From an uncultured Ilumatobacter sp. (GTDB taxonomy: Bacteria; Actinomycetota; Acidimicrobiia; Acidimicrobiales; Ilumatobacteraceae): a stretch of 64,000 nt of DNA. The notes under the pieces were generated by a model. It did no database searches. It was given only the letters and a program-made list of their open reading frames with translations, and was not told where the DNA came from. The translations under genes and the position numbers were made by a program. Location: the NCBI GenBank assembly GCA_937905835.1, contig CALCXK010000120.1, forward strand, positions 1-64,000. Direction: 5' to 3'. Below, piece after piece: positions 35,345 through 41,594 of the stretch (position 1 is its first letter; each line of letters begins with the position of its first letter).

Positions 35345-35391
35345 CTTCCTCGTCAGCATGATGCTGACCATTGTGTCGGCTTCGGGCCGAC
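35345..35391 (-). promoter_or_regulatory. Structured leader of rpsO
   Basis: Two adjacent perfect hairpins precede the ribosome-binding site: an 8-bp stem GTCAGCAT/ATGCTGAC (35352-35368), and GTCGGC-TTCGG-GCCGAC (35375-35391). On the transcript the order is second hairpin, first hairpin, AGGAAGG, ATG. S15 represses its own mRNA through leader structures in several phyla, and this arrangement is compatible with such control. Confidence 0.5.
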
Positions 35392-35542
35392 CGTTGTGGA
35401 GGTCGCAGCCAGCTCGGATGAGGCGGTCTGCATCACGCCCACGCCTCAGCCTGAACGGACGCTGCAATACTACGGCGTCGCGAGCGGAGCCACAACGGGC
35501 CAAATCCACGCCGAAAGGAACGGCACGGTTACGCTCGCCCAA

Positions 35543-36331
35543 GTGCCCAGCGCCGTTTCCATCTCGAATGTCTCCAAGACCTTCGTGAACCGTGGCCGAC
35601 GCGGCCCCGGCCGAGTCGAGGCCCTCGCTTCGATCAACCTCGAAATCGAATCGGGCGAGGCGGTCGCTCTGCTCGGGCCGTCTGGGTGCGGCAAGACAAC
35701 TCTGCTCCGTCTGATCGCTGGATTGGATCGCATCAGTAGCGGCTCGATCACGATCGACGGCCACCTCCCAGCCGAAATTCGATCACGTAAGCAGATCGCC
35801 TTTGTCCCGCAGGCGCCGGCACTGCTCCCTTGGCGGACAGTCGCTGCCAACGCCCGTGTCCTGCTCGAAGTGAATCCCAATGCTGGCACCAAGAGCTCCG
35901 CCAATGTCGACGAACTCCTTCGGTCGGTTGGCCTCGGCGACTTCGTCGAGGCGTACCCGCACGAACTGTCGGGCGGGATGCAGCAGCGAGTCGGCCTCGT
36001 TCGTGCCTTCGCCCTCGACGCCCCGCTCATTTTGATGGACGAGCCGTTTGCTGCTCTCGACGAGCTCACCCGAGCCGACATGCGGCATCTCCTTATCCAA
36101 CTCAGAGACCAGCGCAACTCGACGCTGGTCTTTGTGACGCATTCGATCCCCGAGGCCGTGTTCCTCTCCGATCGTGTGGCAGTGATGTCCGGTCGACCGG
36201 GCCGGATCATGCAACTGGTCGACGTGCCGTTCGAACGCCCGCGACAACCCAACCTCGAGGACGACCCGGGGTTCTTTGCGATCACCCGGGAATTGCGGCA
36301 AGAGCTCAGCAAGGGCCGGGCTGCACTATGA
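35543..36331 (+). CDS. ABC transporter ATP-binding protein (SsuB/TauB/ThiZ type)
   Basis: 262 residues from the GTG at 35543. Walker A GPSGCGKTT, Q-loop VPQAPALLPWRTV (the LLPW form typical of nitrate/sulfonate/thiamine-precursor importers), signature ELSGGMQQRVGLVRAF, Walker B LILMDEPFAALDELT, H-loop FVTHSIPEAV. The frame is open to 35396, but that part crosses the rpsO leader. AAGGA at 35516 points to a start nearer 35528, where only GTT/ACG codons exist, so the exact start is uncertain. Coupled to the permease by ATGA. Confidence 0.9.
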   Translation: MPSAVSISNVSKTFVNRGRRGPGRVEALASINLEIESGEAVALLGPSGCGKTTLLRLIAGLDRISSGSITIDGHLPAEIRSRKQIAFVPQAPALLPWRTVAANARVLLEVNPNAGTKSSANVDELLRSVGLGDFVEAYPHELSGGMQQRVGLVRAFALDAPLILMDEPFAALDELTRADMRHLLIQLRDQRNSTLVFVTHSIPEAVFLSDRVAVMSGRPGRIMQLVDVPFERPRQPNLEDDPGFFAITRELRQELSKGRAAL

Positions 36332-37113
36332 CCAATCTCAATCCATTCATGACCCGTCTGATTCGCGCCGGGTGGATCGCCCCGTTGGTCGGCGTGGTCC
36401 TCTTCGCTGGCCTCTGGGAAGCCGTCGTTCGAATCTTCGATGTCCGGCCGTTCGTGCTGCTTGCACCTTCCGAGATCGGTGCCGAACTGAACGCCACACC
36501 CGGTTTTTTCTTCGAGAACGCTTTGGTGACAGGCCGCCACATGCTGATCGGATTGGTCATCTCGCTGATCGTGTCGATCGGAGTCGGGGCTGTGATGGCG
36601 TCGGCCAGCTTCATCGAGGAGGCAACACAACCAGTTCTCGTCTTGATTCTCGTCACCCCGTGGGTTGCCTACGTCACCTCGGTCGTCACGTGGCTCGGCT
36701 TCGGCGAGGCGCCGATCGTCTTCATGGTCGCGTTCACCTCCCTCCCGATCTTCACGTTCGGCGTCGTCGGTGGGATGAAGTCCGCCGACCAGTCGACGCG
36801 GGAAGTCTTCGCCTCGATTGATGCCCGCCGCATCGATGTGCTCTTCCGGCTCCGGCTGCCAGCCGCCCTGCCGTCCATCTTCACGACTGCCCGGTTCGCC
36901 ATGGCGCTCGGCCTGGCTGCGGCGTACTTCAGCGAAGGCGCAGCACTCTCCAACGCTGGTTTGGGCGCCGCAGGCAAGCGGGCCGCAGCGTTCAACAACG
37001 GCCCCACACTTTGGGCCACCATCGTCACGACCGCAGCGCTGGGCCTCATCGGTCTCGGTATCATCGCTGCGATCGAGCGAACAGCCCTTCGCTGGCACGT
37101 TTCCCAACGCTAA
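36328..37113 (+). CDS. ABC transporter permease (SsuC/ThiX type)
   Basis: 261 residues, about six membrane helices. N-terminal AGWIAPLVGVVLFAGLWEAV, the EAA-like loop ASIDARRIDVLFRLRLPAAL before PSIFTTARFAMALGLAAAYF. Its ATG overlaps the stop of the ATPase gene (36328-36331). Forms the channel of the importer with two copies of the ATPase. Confidence 0.9.
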   Translation: MTNLNPFMTRLIRAGWIAPLVGVVLFAGLWEAVVRIFDVRPFVLLAPSEIGAELNATPGFFFENALVTGRHMLIGLVISLIVSIGVGAVMASASFIEEATQPVLVLILVTPWVAYVTSVVTWLGFGEAPIVFMVAFTSLPIFTFGVVGGMKSADQSTREVFASIDARRIDVLFRLRLPAALPSIFTTARFAMALGLAAAYFSEGAALSNAGLGAAGKRAAAFNNGPTLWATIVTTAALGLIGLGIIAAIERTALRWHVSQR

Positions 37114-37286
37114 AACGTCCCGCGCAGCGCCGAGATGTAGATATGTCGAAGGAGCGACAATCCAGTGACGATCGCTCGTCGCAATGTCGGTGATCGTTAG
37201 CCTTCGATCATCCGAATGGGTGCAGTCCGTCCAACCGTCTTCAGCGTTGGCCGGCCGCCTCCCGTCGAACCTCACTGGAGATTTAC

Positions 37287-38453
37287 ATGCGAACGCGACA
37301 CCTCACCGCTCTCGCCAGCGCCACCATCTTGCTACTCACGGGGTGTGGCAGCGACGACACGACCACCGCTCCGACACCTCCTCTCGACGGGGGCACTGCT
37401 GTGGCAGCCACCAACGACGCAGCGAACACCGACGTCCTCGCGGGCGAACCCTTTCCAGATGCTCGCTGTGCAGCAAACAAGGCCGCAGGCACCATCACCT
37501 ACCTGACCGGCTTCGACTTCGCTGCAGCAGCATCGATCGTCGAGATCATCGCCGCCGAGGCAGCCGGCTATTACACCGAACTGTGCCTCGACGTCGACAT
37601 CAAAGCGAGCTTCTCGGTTGCCAATTACCCGCTGATCGCCGACAACACTGCCCAGTTCGCCTCCGGTGGTTCGTTCAGCGAGGTGGCTGCGTTCGCGCTG
37701 GCAAACAACGCTGACTTCGTCGTTACCGCTGTCGAAGGACGCACCGCAATCGAAACCCTCATCGTGAAGGCTGGCAAGGCTGCTGAGCTCGGGGATCTCG
37801 TCGGCGCGACCATCGGCGTGAAGGGCAAGTTGCCACCGAGTATCGAGGCCATGATGCTCGGTGCCGGTCTGACCGAGGGCGTCGACTTCGAGACGGTGCT
37901 GCTCGACGGGTTCGATCCCACGCAGCACATCGCCATTTCCGCGATCGTCGGCTTCCCCGGTTACAAGAGCAACGAGCCGGGCGGGCTCAACCGGGCCGGC
38001 ATCGGCTTCCAGACGTTCGATCCGCTCGACTACAACATTCCGGGCTCGTTCGGCGCGATCTACACGAACCAGACTTTTATCGACAATCACCCCACCGCAG
38101 CCGAAGACTTCATGCGGGCGACGATGCGGGGGCTTGCTGACTCACTCGCCGATCCGGTCGGCACCGCCAACATTGCGGTCGAGAAGGTCAACGCCAACGG
38201 CAACCCAAACTTTCTGTCCCCTGAAGGCGAAGTGTTCCGGTGGGAAACCGACGCCAAGCTGATCATCGACACGACGCCCGAAGGCGTGTCATTTGGTGTC
38301 CCGGACGCAACCCTGCTGCTCGCCGAACTCGACGCGTATGCCGCTGTCGGCCTGTTTGGCGACAGCGAGCCTCCCGACGCTGCATCACTCCTCAGCAATG
38401 ACATCATCACCAGCGTCTACGATGCCAACGGTATGGTCATCTGGCCCAGCTGA
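37287..38453 (+). CDS. NMT1/THI5-like ABC substrate-binding lipoprotein
   Basis: 388 residues. Lipoprotein signal ASATILLLTGCGSDD; binding-protein fold with GFDFAAAASIVEIIAAEAAG, YYTELCLDVDIKASFSVANY, FASGGSFSEVAAFALAN, VKGKLPPSIEAMMLGAGLTE and PGSFGAIYTNQTFIDNHP. The family binds pyrimidine thiamine precursors, alkyl-sulfonates or aromatic sulfonates. No THI-box was seen upstream, so a thiamine role is unproven. TGGAG just before the ATG. Third gene of the importer operon, 173 bases after the permease, so possibly separately transcribed. Confidence 0.85.
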   Translation: MRTRHLTALASATILLLTGCGSDDTTTAPTPPLDGGTAVAATNDAANTDVLAGEPFPDARCAANKAAGTITYLTGFDFAAAASIVEIIAAEAAGYYTELCLDVDIKASFSVANYPLIADNTAQFASGGSFSEVAAFALANNADFVVTAVEGRTAIETLIVKAGKAAELGDLVGATIGVKGKLPPSIEAMMLGAGLTEGVDFETVLLDGFDPTQHIAISAIVGFPGYKSNEPGGLNRAGIGFQTFDPLDYNIPGSFGAIYTNQTFIDNHPTAAEDFMRATMRGLADSLADPVGTANIAVEKVNANGNPNFLSPEGEVFRWETDAKLIIDTTPEGVSFGVPDATLLLAELDAYAAVGLFGDSEPPDAASLLSNDIITSVYDANGMVIWPS

Positions 38454-38520
38454 GCTGTTGCTCTGAGGCTGCTCTCGCTCTTGCACGCGATCCACGGCCC
38501 GTGGTGCCGCTGGGCTACGC

Positions 38521-39465
38521 CTACTTGCTGAGTAATCCCCGAGCGTGAGCGATGTCGAGTTCGAGCTGTTCTTTCAACGATTCGATGCCGTCGAATTTTC
38601 GCTCGCTTCTCAGGAAGTGAGTGAAACGGACTCGTGCTTGCTCGCCGTACAGATCGCCCTCGAAGTCAAGAAGATGAGCTTCGAGGAGTGAGCTGTCGGC
38701 GTGTTCGTAGAACGTCGGACGCCGACCGAGGTTGATGGCGCAGACATGCGACCCACCCGATGCCCGTTCATACCAGCCGGCATACACTCCATCGGCAGGC
38801 AGCGAAATCGAGTTCGGCACTTCGACGTTCGCAGTCGGGAATCCGAGCAGCCGTCCGCGCTGATCGCCGGTGACGACCGATCCACGTGCTTCGAACGTGC
38901 GTCCGAGCATCTCGTTCGCACGGGTGACATCGCCGCCGGCGAGCGCACGACGGATTGCAGTACTGCTGACCGGCTCGTCGACCCCGTCGACACGCGGTAA
39001 CAGCGCGAGTGGCTCGACCTCGAAGTCATGCTCAGCACCGAGTTTGCGCAGCAGATTGACATTGCCGTCTCGGTGTCGTCCGAAGTGGAAGTCTTCACCG
39101 ACGACGATCACCTTGGTGGCGAGACACTCGACGAGCACACGCTGCACGAATGATTCGGGCGACTCGGCTGCTTGCTCTGCATCGAACGGGACGACCACGA
39201 CGGCGTCGACGCCGGTTGCTTCGAGTAGTTCCATCTTCTGTTCCGGACCAGTGAGGAGTAATGGCGCTGACTCGGGCCGCACGATCGAAGCGGGGTGACG
39301 GTCGAACGTCACAACGGCCGACCTCGCTCCCAAGTCGAGCGCACGCTGCCTGACGTGAGAAATCACGGCTTGATGTCCAAGGTGCACCCCGTCATAGGCG
39401 CCAATAGTGATGACGGTCCGCTCACCAGGGAACGCAGGAACGGTGTGATTGTTGATGATCTGCAT
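38521..39465 (-). CDS. ribF: Bifunctional riboflavin kinase/FAD synthetase
   Basis: 314 residues. N-terminal nucleotidyltransferase domain (VITIGAYDGVHLGHQAVISH, VVTFDRHPASIV, GEDFHFGRHRDGN, VSSTAIRRALAGGD) and C-terminal flavokinase domain (LLGFPTANVEVPN, GVYAGWYER, LEAHLLDFEGDLYGEQARV). Makes FMN and then FAD. ATG at 39465 (MQIINNHTVPAF) is preferred over the open frame to 39549, which overlaps truB. Confidence 0.95.
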   Translation of the reverse strand: MQIINNHTVPAFPGERTVITIGAYDGVHLGHQAVISHVRQRALDLGARSAVVTFDRHPASIVRPESAPLLLTGPEQKMELLEATGVDAVVVVPFDAEQAAESPESFVQRVLVECLATKVIVVGEDFHFGRHRDGNVNLLRKLGAEHDFEVEPLALLPRVDGVDEPVSSTAIRRALAGGDVTRANEMLGRTFEARGSVVTGDQRGRLLGFPTANVEVPNSISLPADGVYAGWYERASGGSHVCAINLGRRPTFYEHADSSLLEAHLLDFEGDLYGEQARVRFTHFLRSERKFDGIESLKEQLELDIAHARGLLSK

Positions 39466-39532
39466 CGCGCTCGACGCTATCGGTGGGCACCCAACTGGCA
39501 CCATTCGAGCAGACAGTGCCCCAGCGCGATCT

Positions 39533-40402
39533 CTACCCCTGCGGGACAACGACAGCGGGCTTGGCCTCGCCGCGGTACGACTCGTAGACGGCGATCAGCG
39601 AACCAGCTGGGTCGAAGAGCGCCCACGGCCCTTCGCCTCCGAAGTGCGGAAGCACACGGCCGTTTGCGACGACCGCAGCGAGGTCGTCGGTGATGTCGAC
39701 GCGATCGAGCGTGCGAACAGCTTCTTCGACCGGGAGGAGTTCGCAGTCATCCGGGGCGGCCGCCTCGCCGATCGTAAAACGTCCGACCGCGGTGCGGCGC
39801 AGGTTGCGAAGGTGGGCGCCACCGCCGAGCATCTTGCCGAGGTCCGCAGCAAGCGTGCGGATATACGTGCCGGGCGTGCACTCCACTGCTGCGAGAAACA
39901 CATTGGGCTCGTCGGTCGGCAGCAGCTGGAACGAGTAAATCGTGCAGGGCCGGGGCGGCCGCTCGACTTCGATCCCCTGGCGGGCCAGCTCGTGGAGGCG
40001 CTTGCCGTCGATCTTGATCGCCGAGACCATCGGCGGGATCTGCACGATTTCCCCAGTGAAATGTTTGGCGACCAACGCCTGGGCGTCAGCGAGTGACACG
40101 TCGCCCATGTCGTAGGTGGCAGTCACTACGCCATCGGCGTCGAGGGTGTCGGTCTCGCTCCCGAACACAATCTCGCCGAGGTACGCCTTGCGTGTCTTTT
40201 CGACAAAGCGAAGCAACTTGGTGGCCTTGCCGACAGCAACCACGAGGACCCCGGTGGCGCTCGGATCAAGCGTCCCACCGTGACCGACCTGGCGTTCATT
40301 GAAACGAAGCCGCAGCATGGCGACCACGTCGTGACTCGTGATACCTGTTGGTTTGTCGACGATGACGATGCCGTGCGTCGTCGGCGGCTTCTTGCGAGCC
40401 AT
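39533..40402 (-). CDS. truB: tRNA pseudouridine-55 synthase
   Basis: 289 residues. Motif with the catalytic Asp is GHGGTLDPSATGVLVVAVGK; further IVIVDKPTGITSHDVV, KAYLGEIVFGSETDTLDADG, and a C-terminal PUA-like part. Modifies U55 in the T loop of tRNAs. Starts 16 bases after the rbfA stop (ATG 40402). The usual NrnA phosphodiesterase gene between rbfA and truB is absent. Confidence 0.95.
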   Translation of the reverse strand: MARKKPPTTHGIVIVDKPTGITSHDVVAMLRLRFNERQVGHGGTLDPSATGVLVVAVGKATKLLRFVEKTRKAYLGEIVFGSETDTLDADGVVTATYDMGDVSLADAQALVAKHFTGEIVQIPPMVSAIKIDGKRLHELARQGIEVERPPRPCTIYSFQLLPTDEPNVFLAAVECTPGTYIRTLAADLGKMLGGGAHLRNLRRTAVGRFTIGEAAAPDDCELLPVEEAVRTLDRVDITDDLAAVVANGRVLPHFGGEGPWALFDPAGSLIAVYESYRGEAKPAVVVPQG

Positions 40403-40418
40403 ATCAGTACCGCAACGA

Positions 40419-40820
40419 TCAGTCGGTGGCTTCGGGCGAGCGGTATTCATCGCGCTCGCGGTCGGCGCGCAGAATGGTGTCGATGCGCTCGGCTGACCGG
40501 ATCACCATGTCCGGCCTGAAGCTGAGGATCGGAGTCTTCTTTGCTTTGATCTGACGAGCGATCGACGACTGGAGCTTGATGCGATACTCGCCGAGCGTCT
40601 CAACGATGTCGTCGTCGCCTTCCTCACCAGCGAGCGAGTCGAAGAAGACGATGGCGCGGTTCAGTTCAGGGTCGACATCGACCGACGTGATCGTCACGAA
40701 CGCGAGCCGTTCGTCGTCAAGCCTGACGAGATCGTCTGCGATGATCTCGCGCAGCGTCTCACCGACGCGAGCGCTTCTCGGATATTTCTGGCCGGTGTTG
40801 CGGCCGCGTCGCTGTGCCAT
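40419..40820 (-). CDS. rbfA: 30S ribosome-binding factor A
   Basis: 133 residues. Typical KH-like fold: RSARVGETLREIIADDLVRL, ERLAFVTITSVDVDPELNRA, LGEYRIKLQSSIARQIKAKK and PILSFRPDMVIRSAERIDTI. Needed for 16S 5'-end maturation and cold growth. Usually directly follows infB; here the DsbA-fold gene lies between. Confidence 0.95.
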   Translation of the reverse strand: MAQRRGRNTGQKYPRSARVGETLREIIADDLVRLDDERLAFVTITSVDVDPELNRAIVFFDSLAGEEGDDDIVETLGEYRIKLQSSIARQIKAKKTPILSFRPDMVIRSAERIDTILRADRERDEYRSPEATD

Positions 40821-40844
40821 ATCGGCATCCTCTCGGATCAGTGC

Positions 40845-40867
40845 CAGTTGGGGTCTGACCCCAACTG
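40845..40867 (-). repeat. GGGGTCAGACCCC hairpin element, copy D
   Basis: Almost perfect palindrome with 11-bp arms, CAGTTGGGGTC and GACCCCAACTG, with a single central base. On the minus strand it starts 4 bases after the stop of the DsbA-fold gene. It shares the core with copies A-C but not the TTTCGCAACT extension. Confidence 0.85.
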
Positions 40868-40871
40868 AAAC

Positions 40872-41531
40872 TCAGGTGTAGTCGGGTGCGTCTCGGTTGG
40901 ATCGTTTGAGTTCGGCAACGCCTGACGTGGCGAGCTTCTCGATGGCGTCCCACAGTTCGGATGCTTCCACACCTTTCGGCGCCTTCGAGATGACCGGACC
41001 AAAGAAGCTACCTTCCCTGTCGCTCCCGGGGCAGAAGGTGATGATCGGCGTACCGACGTCCTTGCCTGCTCGGCTCAGCGCCAACTCGGTCTCGGCTCTG
41101 ATGTATTCGTCATGGCTCTTGTCGTCAGCGTCGCTCAGGTACGCCGCCGAGAAGCCCGCCTCATCGAGCACGGTTTCGAGAAACGCCTCGTTGTCAGCCC
41201 GCGCTTCGTCTCGACGGTTGTTGAGATGCAGGGCCTCACCGAGCGCCGTATACCAGGCCCCGACTGCTTCGCCGTCCTCCTGAAGCCGGATCGCATTGGC
41301 GATACGGAGCCCCTTGTGGCCGAGATAGTGGCCAGCACGGTACTCAGGTGTGTACCACTCCTGCTTGGTTTCTTCATTGAGGATCCATAGTGAGATGAAT
41401 CGCCAGTCGACTTCGTACGAGCGTTGCTGTTGCACATCCACCACCCAACGGGAGGTGATCCAGGCCCAAGGTCAAACAGGATCCCAAAAAAAATCGAGAT
41501 CCGGCTGCTTGGTCGCATCGGGATGTGCCAT
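40872..41531 (-). CDS. Candidate selenoprotein: DsbA-fold, mycothiol-dependent nitroreductase (Rv2466c-like) with in-frame TGA at the active-site Cys
   Basis: Read from the ATG at 41531 the product is 219 residues with a TGA as codon 20 (41472-41474). Context around it is DFFWDPV-U-PWAWITSRW. Family members have FDPLCPW at this spot, so TGA replaces exactly the attacking Cys. The sequence after it is intact and family-like to the end: SLWILNEETKQEW, AWYTALGEALHLNN, SRAGKDVGTPIITF, FFGPVISKAPKG, ELKRSNRDAP. A GTG at 41444 would give a 190-residue protein without the first strand and active site. A SECIS-like hairpin starts 14 bases after the TGA. Family knowledge: Rv2466c reduces nitro compounds with mycothiol through this Cys. 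Alternative: nonsense-mutated gene. Lies between infB and rbfA. Confidence 0.75.
41439..41457 (-). promoter_or_regulatory. SECIS-like stem-loop downstream of the in-frame TGA
   Basis: On the mRNA the hairpin is CACC-U-CCC, loop GUU, GGG-U-GGUG: seven base pairs with one opposed U-U. The loop starts 22 bases after the TGA, begins with G and contains GU. Known bacterial SECIS elements are hairpins right after the UGA with a G at the start of a small loop and a bulged U in the stem. The match is by eye only. Confidence 0.55.
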
Positions 41532-41594
41532 GAAGTGCAACCTATCTACGAAATGTGGTCACGCTGTGCCTGGCACAATGTGACCACAGCACGA

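Noticed and set aside
35396..35542. TPP riboswitch upstream of the ThiXYZ-like importer
   Set aside because: None of the conserved THI-box words (such as CTGAGA followed by ACCTGATC-type sequence) was found.
35470..37275. 601-codon minus-strand open frame over the ABC importer
   Set aside because: Antisense to clear ATPase and permease genes with all motifs; the frame has only charged low-complexity sequence.
38492..38504. CCACGG/CCGTGG palindrome between the importer and ribF as a terminator
   Set aside because: Usable stem is only about 4 bp once a loop is allowed, and there is no T tract.
40872..41444. Short version of the DsbA-fold gene starting at GTG 41444
   Set aside because: It would lack the first beta strand and the active-site motif, while conserved sequence continues upstream through the TGA to ATG 41531.
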